64,000 bases of DNA from Gloeopeniophorella convolvens. Taxonomy: Eukaryota > Basidiomycota > Agaricomycetes > Russulales. Of this stretch, positions 24,641-36,807 are shown piece by piece. The translations under genes and the position numbers were made by a program. Location: assembly GCA_022496205.1 (NCBI GenBank), contig WTXD01000096.1:1-64000 (forward strand), in the 5' to 3' direction. Under the pieces are notes generated by a model. The model was not told the origin of the DNA. It made no database searches and was given only the letters and a program-made list of their open reading frames with translations. Position 1 is the stretch's first letter, and each line of letters begins with the position of its first letter.

Positions 24641-26292
24641 CGCAGAGATATTACGGTCCTTCGAACATTCACCGAACTCCTGAGTCCTCATGGTGCACCA
24701 CCTCCGGGACACATCTCGTTACGTGGGCTACAACTCTATACTGCCATCGACGTCGACAATCCACTTCTCACTTTTCTACGGTGGCTCTAGAGTCTGGACG
24801 CCCCTTCTTCAGGACCGACTACTTCTAATCTCTGGACTGAATGGACCCGTCGGGCCAATCTGGCAGTCGTTTATTGGGGATCCTGAAGGAAGAGGAAAAA
24901 TGGGTTTTAGCGTCTGCGACGCCACGGAAGTGACTGAACCATTGGACATATACCTTGACTTATCGAGACCCCTACTCAGCTACATGCGTTCACGAAAGAC
25001 CTACGCTTTGGAATGTAGTGACAGCCGCCGGGGCGACGTCATTCTTAAACCCCCCGCTTATTGACGAATCCTCGGTACTTTCTCGTTGGAAAGTGGAGCT
25101 GTGAGCGTTGACCCCCGAATGACCCAAGGCAAACTCGACGATGTCGTGGATGAGGTGTCGGTCGGGTATTTAGTTCCGTCAACGATAGTGTGAGTGGTTG
25201 ATTATTATCGTCAAAGTTCGATAAGTCTTGACGAAGGAATATCTTGGGCGAACTGCATAAGAGGACAGATGGGTATAAGGTGGTGTCTAGCAGCTATTGT
25301 GACGTGTTCTGAATGTTGACAAGACCTTCCTTGGACCGGCGAAGTCTGGGGTGCTGGAAGTGCGCCCACATGGGTCAGTACCCCCAATCTTGAGCACGAC
25401 ATGGTGAGGAATACAGTCGAAATGGAAGGATACCCCATGACGTGAGGGAGGGGTGTCTGACATTTATCCTCTAGACACTATCGATCTCAAAACGTCAACA
25501 CATCAACCACCTGACCCTGGGACGCGAGACTCCACGCACGCAGCGATGCTTCCATACTCAACCTTGGACAGGGGTACCTTTAGCCTTTGTTGCGCCTTGT
25601 ACAAAACAGACCACGGGGTGCGGACGGAAATGAGTCATTGACATATTGTACAACACACGTGCGCCATCAAGGCCATCAGACTCGATGGCGTAACGCCGCA
25701 CCGAAGCGTTCATACTGCCAGGGTGCGCCGTATTCATCCTGCCATCCTGCACCTGGCGCTCTAGACTCAACTTTCGACAGCAGGAAGGTCAAGAGTGTAC
25801 CCCCACGTGCTTTGCTGTGCCAATTTTTTTTTGAACGCTCGCTGAGCCCTGACCGTTGGGATGGTGAAGAGCCAAGTACCATCTAGGCTTGAGCTGGCAA
25901 CTTGGGTTGATGATGTTGAACAGGCGAAACCGCGACGCCAATGGCGCATGGATCTGTGCTGTTCGAACCACAGTAGGACGACACAATGGCGAAGTGCGTC
26001 TGGTCCTCCGCTCAGCTGACGAGACGAGCGTTCTTGCTACTCCTCGGTCTGGGGTATGAATACGTCAAACCCTGCCGATATCTCCCGATGAACGGACCTG
26101 GTAGACACGTCAACGAACGCACCACTAGAAGGCAGGAGAGTCGCGAGCAAGGGAGTTCTATTCGTCACAGAGTCACATCTCTGGGCCTCGACACACTGCA
26201 AGGGCCCTCTGACGTCGTCAGACGACTTCGTGGTGTTCTCATGAACTTCGCATAGCGCCGCCGTGACACCCTCGATTTCAAGGTATGTTTGA
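24641..26292. other. Accessory intergenic region before the lectin
   Basis: About 1.6 kb. An open stretch at 24690-25064 follows the P450 remnant but matches nothing I recognise. The rest holds only short ORFs. It may include decayed coding DNA; I see no repeats with clear ends and no RNA gene. Confidence 0.35.
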
Positions 26293-26340
26293 CCAATGTT
26301 TGACATCGCCTTTCGACCGACCTTGAGAGGGGTATAAAAG
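26293..26340 (+). promoter_or_regulatory. CCAAT and TATA elements of the lectin gene
   Basis: CCAAT at 26293-26297 and TATAAAAG at 26333-26340, about 200 bp before the lectin ATG. A pyrimidine-rich stretch follows (near 26352-26368), as often seen before strong fungal transcription starts. This is the clearest core promoter in the window. Confidence 0.6.
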
Positions 26341-26449
26341 GGCCTCATCGATTCTTCTCCTCTCCTCAGGCCTCTAGCTTTGAGTCTAGTCGAGGTATCG
26401 CGTCCTCTACTGCTCAATGTCTTCGACTGCGAGCTCACAATTCCCCTAG

Positions 26450-26971
<522 letters not shown>

Positions 26972-27733
26972 AGTGAGCTCCCCAGCTGTTCGCGAGCCCG
27001 CTACTTGCTAATTATCAACTTTGAAGCGCATCGTACGTCATGGGCTAGTTTGTCTGCTCGACAGCCCGTGTGAAGCTCCAGTCCTGGAGAGAATGTGTTT
27101 GAGCGTTCGGTGTTGTTGAGAAAATGCTTGTAGTCACCGTGTAGACCAGAATGCGTTGAAGGTTTGTCAGGCAAATGTTATTGTATCACAAAGAGCACCC
27201 GGATGTCCAACAGATCAAGGGCCTTCATTTTTCTTATTGATTGCACTCGAGAAATATCGCCTACTGCGGCGCTTGGAGTCATCACGTACGCGTCGAAGTC
27301 GCTGGTGGCAAGTCGCAGGAGTCGGTCCTCGGCTGTCCACCTTTGGTCCTCCTGGGAACGAGAGATATTACATAATACTGCGTTCGGCCAAAACCTCTCC
27401 GAGCCCGACTACACCGCGCCCGTAGGGCCGCATGGCGGCCATGCGGTGCGGACACCCGGACCACCATAGGCCGACGGCGTGGAGACCATATGAATACTGG
27501 CTAGGTTCCAGAAGAATATTGGAATGGGTACAGCGTGGGTACAGCGCGGCCTGGTGCCAGGTGAATTGACCACATAGTTGACATGTGGGAGGATGAGCAT
27601 GCAATACATGGGTCCCGTCCACCTTGATCAGTTCAATCTACGCACACCAATGGCTGGTAAAACTGATGCAGCTTTCATATTGGACGAGGCTTTGACAATT
27701 ACACTACACATGAGTGGCCCCGCGACGCCAGAC
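26972..27733. other. Intergenic region after the lectin
   Basis: Presumably the lectin 3' UTR, then non-coding DNA. A near-perfect palindrome lies at 27428-27446. No gene, RNA or transposon end is recognisable. Confidence 0.4.
27428..27446. repeat. Short near-perfect palindrome
   Basis: CCGCATGGCGGCCATGCGG equals its own reverse complement except at the central base. It could form a hairpin with a 9-bp stem. It lies between the lectin and the minus-strand gene; no function can be assigned. Confidence 0.5.
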
Positions 27734-28630
27734 TTAAGCATGCGAACGCCGCACACGCTTCTTGTGGGGCCCCCGGGCCCGTTGGACGCTCTCGCCTGAC
27801 AACAACGCGGCGTTGGCGTCTATCGTCCGTTGAACGCCTCCAGTCCGTGCCCTGCCCCGTTTTGAACGCTTCTTCGCAGTTGCGGGGTTACCGAATATGT
27901 CGTAATCTGTTAGCAAGATCTGGTTGATCTGCCTGCATCGTGTGATCATCGTTAGAATGGTCATGTATGAATAGTGCTGGTGACGCACCTGTGGACCTCG
28001 ATGTCTGCCTTGCCGCGGTCTGTAGGGTGTGCCTTGTTTGCGTCCGCACGAATCCGCCTCAGCTCTGCGTCCACGTCATCCCAGTAGTTGGATCCGGGGT
28101 CCTTGAGAAAGACGGCGCGCTGTGTGTCCAATATATGAGAATATAGACACAAAACTAGAACACGGACGCACCATGATCGCAAATCTTCCCCAGTGTTGAA
28201 TACTCGCTGTGCTCCCTTTGCTACCCAAGTTCATCATTGCGTCTGCGAGGATGGATATGTTCTGACCCGGGTATTCCTTGTCCGTACGTGTGCCATCGGG
28301 TTGGTCTTCATCTCTTGACTCATCTTGTTCTTCAAGTTGCGAGTCGTCTTCTGTGCTGTCGTCCGGGTCGTTCTCCTTGTTGTTGTTGGACTTGGAAGAT
28401 TTAGTGACTGAGGTTCTAAGCTGAGGAAGGGGCGTGAGATGATACGGTCAGAGTAAGCGCGAGAAGACTCATTGCCGAGCGCCGATGACGTGACAACTCA
28501 CCAACTTCTTCATCGCTGAGCGAGCGTTCGTGAGATCGCTGGTAACCTGGACCGATACAACTGCATATTTTGCGGCGTCGTCGTGCCACCCTTCAGGTAA
28601 GCCTTGTACAATACTTTCCTGAAGTGAGTC
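27734..28630 (-). CDS. Unidentified protein, acidic middle and basic C-terminus (5' end unresolved)
   Basis: Read from 28630 downward, splice-consistent exons join in one frame: DSLQESIVQGLPEGW..ARSAMKK; then, after an intron ending near 28418, an acidic serine/asparagine-rich stretch (KENDPDDSTEDDSQ); then GQNISILADAMMNLG; an intron; FLKDPGSNYWDDVDAELRRI; an intron; and a last exon with RQINQILLTDYDIFGNP and a basic tail (KKRSKRGR, HKKRVRR). The stop is at 27734. I find no ATG that joins the first exon, so the 5' end is missing, further upstream or decayed. The layout resembles a multi-copy Agaricomycete family of unknown role that I cannot name. The basic tail could be a nuclear or DNA-binding signal. 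Confidence 0.5.
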
Positions 28631-29352
28631 CTAACTCGGTTGTCAGCAGCAGTATCTACCCTCAGCTGCGGCGTGACCAGTGCAAGCAGTACCGTGACTG
28701 CGCGATTTATAATGTCGGGCGCTCTGCTCTTCCCTCCCTTGTGAAGGAGCCTCGCTATTCTCTCACGCCGCCTGGCACACCACGCGATTACCAGTAGCGA
28801 CCCTCAGCCCTACCCAACACGGTACCGGCTAGCGCCCAAAAGAGCACAGCAAAAACGAGGACGAGAACGACAGAAAGGGCATGAGGAAGCTCGTCGACTC
28901 CGGCTTGATGGGGTGTCCGACAGGCTTCCAACCCCGTCCACTGCCAGCTACTGGCCGAGCGTGGCTCTTCAAGCTCTACGTCGCCCCAACCCACCAACCA
29001 CTAGCTAGTAAGTAACATGCCCACTGCGGCGCCTCGGGAACTTATCCCTTATGCGTCCCACCTCCAGAATCCCCAGCTTCTTCTTCCACACGGTCGCGAT
29101 TGTGCCTGGCTGCGCTCACCTGTTTACTTCAAGCCGCAGCATGACGCAACCGGGATGCAGCAAAATTATGGGGCGACCCCGGCATTAGTCACTTTCCCCC
29201 GAACTTCCCCGTATCTCTTGGCATGGTTTGCCTCCGCAGCAGATATTCATCGGGTTACCCATGATCTACGAGAGTCGAGCAATCGCTTAAAAGCGTCTGG
29301 ACTCTTCTTCGTCTTTACGGTTACCCCCGAGCACCTACAACCTGTTTTCACC
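28631..29352. other. Intergenic region upstream of carboxypeptidase 1
   Basis: About 720 bp. Short ORFs on both strands show no known protein. The last 70 bp carry a TTAAAAG element (29287-29293) that may serve as a TATA substitute for the gene starting at 29353. The first exon of the minus-strand gene may lie here. Confidence 0.35.
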
Positions 29353-31290
29353 ATGTTCTCGCACCTGTGGACAGTTCTTTTGATCCTATGGGCCTCAAAA
29401 TTTGGAGCGGCCGCACAAATCCCTGTAGTGCGCCCCACCCCCGTTGAGGGTCGAGTTCCCGGCATTCTGGATGGCGTCGCGGCAGATAGGTTCACCACGC
29501 TCGAGCATCCCGCTTTTCCCAGGCACTCTGCGCGCATTCAAAAGGTGGATTTTTGCGACCCAACAGTTAAGTACGTAGCTTCTGCTCGTGCACGACTGTG
29601 CTTCGGAGCTCAGTGATGTGCAGCGTGTACACAGGCTATCTGGACATCGAGTCCAGACATCTGTTCTTTTACTTTTTTGAAAGTAGAAGCGACCCGAGGA
29701 AGGACGACGTAATCTACTGGACGAACGGAGGTGAGTCGCTCCTTTCCGAACTCGGATTGTTCCTGATTTCTTCTATGTGCCTGCGCAGGTCCTGGCGCAT
29801 CTCCGGCGGTGGGCCTCCTCATTGAGCTTGGTGAACCCATTGCTATCGATGATACGCCGTGATCTGAACAATGGACAGGACCGTGTCGATTTATCAATGC
29901 GAGCGAAGGGACGAAGCCCCACCTTTTCTCCTGGAACACCAATGCAAACCTGCTCCTTGTTGACCAGCCCGCCGGCGTGGGCTATTCGTTCGAAGACTTT
30001 GGACACCTACCCACATCGTCCGAGTCCGCAGCACAGGATATAGTATCCTTTCTGGGACTCTTCTTCACATGCTTTCCCTCCCTTCAAGGCCGCCGCTTGC
30101 ATATGGCTGGCGAATCGTACGGTGTACGCCCTCTTGACTACCTAGAGGTTTCCCGCTTGGTCTAAGTCCACATGTAGGGCCGATACGTCCCACTATTTGC
30201 TTCGGCTGTCCATGATCAGAACGCGGCGCTTGTGAAAGCTGGACTCGAACCCATCAATCTTATCTCGGCTTTGATAGGTGCGTTTTGCGGGTAGACCGTC
30301 CTCAATACCCTTTCCTGACTCAAACGGGCAAGGAAACGGCCTCACCGACCGTATTGATAGTTTGTTGTCCTACTACGATTATACCTGCACCCCTGCGGCG
30401 GTGCCACCGCTATTCAACATCAGGTTCGAGCACCCTTTCTTCCCCCTCACCATCCACTTCTTACTTATGGCCAATCAGTACGTGCCTTCACATGAAAGCG
30501 GCGGTATGTCTTCCGACTGTTGATCTCCTCATCTCTCACGACATTCTGCAGAGAGCACGATGTGAACGGTGGACGACGGCCGCCTGCAGGGAACATTTTG
30601 ACTTGATGGATTGTGCTGCAGCTGAAGCGTTCTGTGCTGCCGAGCTCGAGGACCCATTTGCAACGCTGGGTCTCAACTTCTATGACATCAGCGAGAAGGT
30701 GAACTGCTCAAATGGCGTGGAGTGCTACCCTATCCTCGAGTGCGTGGTCGCTGTCCCTTATACCACCTTCCCTGACGCTCTGGCCGTATGCAGCGAACTT
30801 TCGAGATACTTAAACCGCACGGACGTGCGCGAGGTTCTCGGGGTGGATGCTCGCGCAAATACGAACATCACGGCCTTCTCGTGGGAAGTGTTCCGGTCGA
30901 TGATCGATGCAGGCGACATGCTGCACAGCTCGAAGGATCATGTTGCCGCGCTACTTTCACGCGGCGTCCGCGTCTTGCTCTACGTCGGCGTGAATGATTT
31001 CACGTGCAACTGGATCGGAAACGAGAAATGGTCGCGCGAGCTGGAGTGGTTTGGACATGACGACTTTGCAGCCCAGCCGCTGCGGGAGTGGGGCTTCAAT
31101 GGTATGAAGGCGGGGAAGGTGCGAAGCGCCCATGGGTTCACTTTTGCCACAGTCGATGATGCAGGTCATATGGTGCGCCCGCTGCCTCCCAAATGTGCAT
31201 ACTGGAGTTGACTTTGGATAGGTTCCATACAATCAGCCGGAGGTATCTTTAGCGCTCGTCCAACGCTGGATAGCAGACCGTCCGTTGTGA
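29353..31290 (+). CDS. Secreted serine carboxypeptidase, family S10 (copy 1, intact)
   Basis: Ten exons: 29353-29570, 29624-29730, 29789-29830, 29879-30123, 30178-30277, 30333-30423, 30479-30503, 30552-30739, 30794-31172, 31222-31290. They join to 487 aa. The N-terminus is hydrophobic (LLILWASKFGAAAQ), a signal peptide for secretion. Catalytic parts: the NGGPGAS carboxylate-binding loop, GPCRF after a conserved Glu, nucleophile serine in GESYGG, catalytic Asp in NDFTCNW, and catalytic His in AGHMVP. S10 enzymes remove C-terminal residues from peptides at acid pH, in the vacuole or outside the cell. It is the first of three tandem copies; all ten exons match copy 3 in phase and nearly in length. 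It differs from copy 3 in having Pro where copy 3 has the second Ser of PGASS. Confidence 0.92.
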
Positions 31291-31757
31291 TTCCCAAGAC
31301 GCTCTTGTTCAAACTCTTATCAATCGACGATGTTTGTAGCATTCCTGGAGGTGATAATAAGACAAGCTTCTATCACGGCCCGGATTTAATGGGACCAACC
31401 CCCCCTCCCCCCCCCCCCCCCCCGGTTGATTCCAGACGAGGTTGCGGTGGTTTCCGTTACACGTTGCGTATGACGTCACCTAAGGCAGTTGCCGAGAAGC
31501 GCGCTAATTGTTGAATTTGGTCGGGCGTGTCTGCAGCAACTCGAAGCATTTGCATCAGCTTTCTTGACCCACTTGTGGATCGCCGACTCCCGTCTTGACT
31601 CGTTCTGGCTTCTGTCTCCAACTCACGCTAGCTTCCTACTGATGCGTCTGTTCGTCCAGTGAAGGCAAGCTACGCCACCTGTGAGGGCGGCGGTTACTCT
31701 ATAAGACGCTTCGGGACCCGATGCACACATATTGCGCCTGCATTCACCACTATTTCC
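31291..31757. other. Spacer between carboxypeptidase copies 1 and 2, with poly-C tract
   Basis: Short spacer. A cytosine tract broken by one T runs at 31399-31423 (CCCCCC T C16 or so). No coding segment is recognised. A TATA-like TCTATAAGA at 31696-31704 lies just before the pseudogene start. Confidence 0.5.
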
Positions 31758-33788
31758 ATGCTGAAAAAGACAAACTCACATCTACGCGCCCTGTGGGCTA
31801 TCTCTTTCGTGGCGGCAGCACAAGTCCCTATGGGTTGTCCTGCTAGCTCCATTCAGGGAAAACTAGGGTTACTGAGTGACGCTCAAGACCCCTTCAAGGT
31901 GGTCATCCATCCAGCATTCCCAGATCACTCCGTCAGGATGCGGAAAGTAGACTTCTGTGATTCGAGCGTGCAGTGCGTGGGTTCTACGTCGCGCTGAGCT
32001 TACTCCCGAACAGCGTCAACGGCAGTGGGTATACAAGCTACGTGGACATTGACACCAACCACCTTTTCTTCTACATGTTTGAAAGCAGGAACGGCCCAGA
32101 GAAAGATGATGTCATTTACTGGACCAACGGAGGTGCGCTTCCCGTTCTTACTTTTTTTTTTTTGGAATCCATTAACGTGCGTCTCGGCGTACAGAACCTC
32201 ATGTAGCACGGTCTCCCCTTCAGTAGCTCGCCCCATCTCCCGTTCTTACTCTTTACTAAGTACCTCCGTCGGTGCTTCTGCTCTGGACAGAGCCGGGCGC
32301 GTCTCCGTCGTTCGGATTTCTGATGAAGATTGGTAGGCTACGCCTCGCCGTACTCACGCTTCGATCTCACCTATCCGTTCAGGACCATGTCGGGTTACAA
32401 ATGCATCTGAGGGTCCTAAATTCCACCTGCCTTTATGGAACACGAACGCGAACCTACTTTTTGTTGATCAGCCAGCTGGCGTTGGGTACTCGTACGAGGA
32501 TCGCGGACGCCTGCCTACCTCGACGGAGGAGATCGCATAAGCTACGGGTAGCGCACTCGCATTTTTCTTCAATCTTTTTCTCTGCGCTGGATGGGCACCG
32601 GTTACATCTAGCTGGCGAGTCGTACGGTGTGCGTCTTGACGTTCTCTGCCCGATCCAGTTCCCAACGACAGAGTTCGTCCCACAGGGCCGCTACATCCCT
32701 TTATTTGCTTCCGCTGTGTACGGTTAGAATGTGGTGCTCGTTGAAGCTGGGCTCGAGCCGCTGAATCTCGTATCAGCAATGATAGGTGCGCTCCAGCGCG
32801 CGTCAATCTCAGCGCGCATACGCTGAGATACTATCGTAGGAAATGGTCAGATGGACAGCATCGGCAACCTCCTGTCACACTATGACTTCACTGCACACCT
32901 GCGACGGTACCTCCCGGTTTCGATATCATGTGTGTTACTCTCCTTTGCCGTGGTCGGTGTACACGATGCATTGACCCAGTAAAGCACATGCATACACATG
33001 AAGGCGGCGGTGGGTGGTATCTTGTAATCTCGCAAAGTGTGATTTCGACACGTCGCCCAGAGAGACCGATGTGAGAAATGGGCGAAGCCTGCTTGCGGAT
33101 CCAGTTTTGATCTGACGGATTGTCGAGCCGCTGAAGCATATTGCACCACGGAGCTACAAGACCCATACGAGACGCTTGGTCTCAATTTCTATGACACCAC
33201 CAGAGAAGTAAAGTGGACGGAAGATGACCTATGTTACCCTATCACTATGTGCGCTTTTCTTGATCTCGTAAATCCGCGCAAGCTCACGGGCTATTGAAGA
33301 GAGATCACAAAGTACCTGAACTGCCCGGACGTACGAAGATGCTTGGCGTCGACCCGCACGCAAGTGCGGTTTTTACTCCTTTCTCGCGGGAAGTCTTCTG
33401 GTCCATGGTGAACGCCGGTGACACGCTCCGCAATTTGGATGATTACGTCGCAGTTCTATTCGCGCGCGTCGTCCGAGTCCTCCTGTACGTCGGCGCGAAC
33501 GACTTCACGTGTGACTGGGTCGAGACCGAAAGGTGGTCCCGCGAGCGCTGGACTGGTTTGGGTGTGCGGAATTCGCTGCACAGCCGCTGCACCCGTGGAA
33601 CTTGAAAGGCAAGCGCGCCGGTATGATGCGGAGCGCGCAAGGGCTTACGTTCCTGACGATCGACGGCGCGGGCCATATGGTACGTGTCCTGCCCTAAGTC
33701 TGCTGCGGTGCTGACAGTTGCGCAGGCGCCCTACAGCAAGCCCGTAGAAGTGCTGTCGCTTATGCAGCGATGAATTGCAGATGATATA
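31758..33788 (+). pseudogene. Serine carboxypeptidase S10 pseudogene (copy 2)
   Basis: Follows the same exon order as copies 1 and 3: hydrophobic start, [82 protein letters not shown] and a final LSLMQR. It carries several lesions. There is a stop after EEIA (near 32537), then a frameshift before GESYG. SAVYD-Q has become Y-G-stop (near 32727). Frameshifts affect LNFYDTT and the segment equivalent to [12 protein letters not shown] (near 33335). In the last exon the Trp of QRW is a stop (33771-33773). It is a dead copy that may still be transcribed from its own upstream region. I describe the breaks only; no functional product is expected. Confidence 0.88.
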
Positions 33789-35185
33789 ATGCGATAAATC
33801 CAGCATACGCCGCCGCGACACAGCCATTGAAGTTTAAAGTCAATATAGGTTATGTGTATGAGTTATACATCGATACAGCGTACTTTTGTTTTTTTCCTTT
33901 GAACCACGGAAAGCCACAAATGCAGTCGACGATCGTGAGCTATCGTGGGTGGGTGATGGCGGCGAAAGTTATCGCAGTTTCGAACGGCGGTCCCAGTGGA
34001 CCGTTGCCGAGATAGGCCGAGTGGTACATGACATAAGCCGTTCACGGGGTCCGGACTCGCTCTAAGCCCTGCTTCGGAGCCGCGCCGCGGCCTGGCGGGA
34101 CAGTGGACCCCTGCCAACTCCGCCACCCTTGAGTTTGAGTACTTAGGTCTGCTCCTCCCCAGGAGTCTACTACTCGATGCGTCTATCGGTTTTTTTCGGT
34201 TTGTGATACGCTGGAGCTCGAGCGATGTAAGGCTGGTGTGGTATCATATCGGCACCAGGACTGACGAGAATATGTAGGTACACGAAACTCCCGACGCACC
34301 CCGGTGCATTGAATAGTCGCCCGGGCCATAATCATGATTCATGAGTTACGAGATTTCATGTGGCCGCCGTGTCACCGCGCCGCCTACGCATACGACAATG
34401 CGTGGAGCTCGCATACTGTAAGATCTAATCATAGCACCCAGTGCGCTTCGAGCAGAGCGGTCATCTGGACGTTCCGCTGCCTCAATTGGGCCACTGCTCT
34501 TCTTGCGCCTTCCAGGCGCGTTATTGTCTGGTGACGCTGTCGGCGTTCGTACGCCGCTGCCGGCGGAACCGATGTGACCATTTCGGAATTGCTCAGTGCT
34601 TGGGCTGTGTACTATGTGTAGCTGCACTGCTCCTGTGGGTCCGACAAATTCGTCGGAGCGGGCGAGGCATGCCGCGACCAACGAACTTGATGACGAGTAA
34701 TGTGAGCTCCGGCCGCCGGAAGGCTACAACCACCACTGCCACAGAGACCTGCAGTGATCTTGAAGTCTTCATTCTGGGGCTCCGGAAAGCCCAATAACGA
34801 TAGATCTCGCCCCCACCCAGCTGAGCTCGAGCCCTACCACCCACGGGTCTGCACTGGCCACAACAGCAGGCGCTGTGGGCAGCAAAGTCTCGGGACATCG
34901 GGCAACGGAGCACGGGTACCGTCTGCGTGGTCATCATATGATGGCCGCTCTCTAGACGCTGCACGGGATGGAGGGATTACAGTGTCTCAGCCTGGACCGA
35001 CCCACGCAGAGGTGCGCAAGCAGCTGACTTCCTACTCTCCACGCCCCACCCAGACTGGAAGGCGCAGCTGGATAAAAGGGCCATCTTGCGCCGTTCGTAG
35101 ATCCCAGACAGTTTGCCTCATCTGCATTGCGTCCCAACTTGAACTCCTTACAAGTGAACGCCATCCACAAGTTAACTTGATAGCC
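33789..35185. other. Intergenic region upstream of the Kre9/Knh1-like gene
   Basis: About 1.4 kb with only short ORFs of no known type. A TATA-like GATAAAAG at 35071-35078 lies about 110 bp before the next ATG and is probably its core promoter. Confidence 0.4.
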
Positions 35186-35750
35186 ATGCAGTTCACAACC
35201 ATCGTCACGCACCTCTTCGCCATCTTCACAGTCGCCCTCATGACCGCTGCCAGGTCCAAGCACCTCGTTACGCGAGATGTCTACGCGCCTCCCGTTACCT
35301 ACCCGCACGCCGGCACTGTCTGGAAGGTCGGGCAGTATCACAATGTAACATGGTGCGTGGCGTCAGCTTCCCTCGGAAGCTGGTGAGGTACAGACTCACA
35401 CGCCTGATTCTGTGCAGGGACACCTCCGACCCGCCGCAGAATATAACGAACGCAGTAGGCCGAATTGTTCTGGTGAAGAATGGTGAAGAGACGAACTGTG
35501 TGTGGAATGAATCCGTTGCGCTGTCATGGCCGAGCTGATGCGCTGCATTGCAGTCACTTTGGCGTCGTGCTTCTACATCCTGATTGGGCGGATCACAGTG
35601 CAGGTTCCGGAAGTGGCACCAGGCAGTGACTACTCCCTTGTCTGTGAGTTGTCTTTGCTATCAGCGCACAGGATGAATGGGTCTGCTCACCGCGTGTCAG
35701 TGTTTGGCGACTCGGGAAACTTCAGCCCCACGTTCACGATCACGGACTAA
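35186..35750 (+). CDS. Small secreted Kre9/Knh1-like Ig-fold protein
   Basis: Four exons: 35186-35352, 35418-35497, 35554-35643, 35701-35750. They join to 128 aa. The first 20 residues are a signal peptide (hydrophobic TIVTHLFAIFTVALMTA). Then comes the N-terminal domain found in Kre9/Knh1 and in serine/threonine-rich GPI-anchored fungal proteins: PVTYPHAGTVWKVGQYHNVTW at the start, GRIVLVKNG, ITVQVPEVAPGSDYSLV, and LFGDSGNFSPTFTI at the end. Members act at the cell wall, some in beta-1,6-glucan assembly. Unlike larger members it stops right after the domain, with no Ser/Thr-rich linker or GPI signal, so it should be freely secreted. Two N-glycosylation sites are visible (NVT, NIT). It sits between carboxypeptidase copies 2 and 3, which are also secreted. 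Confidence 0.82.
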
Positions 35751-36807
35751 TGAGGTCACATACGGCTTCAAACAGAACCTAAACAGAACGCCATGGTTCA
35801 TACGGATGGACAACGTACGGACATTCCAATGGACTTGCGGTTTTGTTACTTGAAATTTCGGACAATTCGGACTTCTGTTTTACTGTTTGCTAATTGTACC
35901 GTGGACCTGGGAAAAGGACTCCTTTATGATAAAGCCCTGATGTCGACGGGATGTACAATTCGAAGCGAGTCGTTATATGATGTGCGTTATGATTGCATGA
36001 TGTGGGAGTCCCAGACTCCCAGAGAAGGTGGTGGCGGTCTGCTGAGGTTCGGACATGGCGATCGCCGAGCTTCCGAGCGCCTCGCCCGCCGGTCGCCATC
36101 CGGCGCCGGCGCCAGCTCCGAGCCATGGGTCACGCGCACGCACGCGCGGCGAACAATCGAGCGTGCTTGACCAACGCTTGACCAAACTCCTCTCACTGCT
36201 GGTGCCAGACCTCGAAACCTATTTTCATAGCAGCTCAGATACTAGAACTTTGTGCCCTGTATCTGGCTCAACTCTGGGGAGACCGTATGGTTCCAGATGG
36301 TCTCAACTGCGCTTGATTGCGGACTCGGACCGGACCCACTACAGCGGATTGCAAAACGATAGGCCCCTTTTTGACTTTTTACACACGCAGCCGGAGTCTA
36401 GCGGGGATCGGAACTATCACCAGGCAGCAGGAACCGTCCAATCACATTTGCCCGCGCACCCATTAGCCAAGCATGACTAATCGAAATGAGTGCGCTTCAG
36501 ACGGACCTTCCATTTTGGGCAGGGCGGGGATCAAACGCCTGCGTGTGTAAACGATCGAGAAAGGGCCTAAGATTATGCGATCCGCTGTAGGCGCTGTGGG
36601 ACCGCGTTGCAACCAGTGGGAGAAATTGTGCTTTTGATCTTCCTGACCCACTCGTGAACTGAACGTTGGACCCTGAAGCTCATGGTTGACTCTACTGTTT
36701 ATTGTTTTCTTCGCTTCGAATTGACTGCGCCGCGCCCGCGCGCTTCCTTTAAACCCGACCCTTAGGGCGTACGTCGTCAGTACTACCCTTCGCTCATCTA
36801 ACCTCTC
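35751..36807. other. Intergenic region upstream of carboxypeptidase 3
   Basis: About 1.05 kb, no recognisable gene. A TTTAAA element (36747-36752) about 60 bp before the ATG may act as TATA box. ORFs of up to 141 codons here (36055-36480) have no known motif. Confidence 0.4.
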
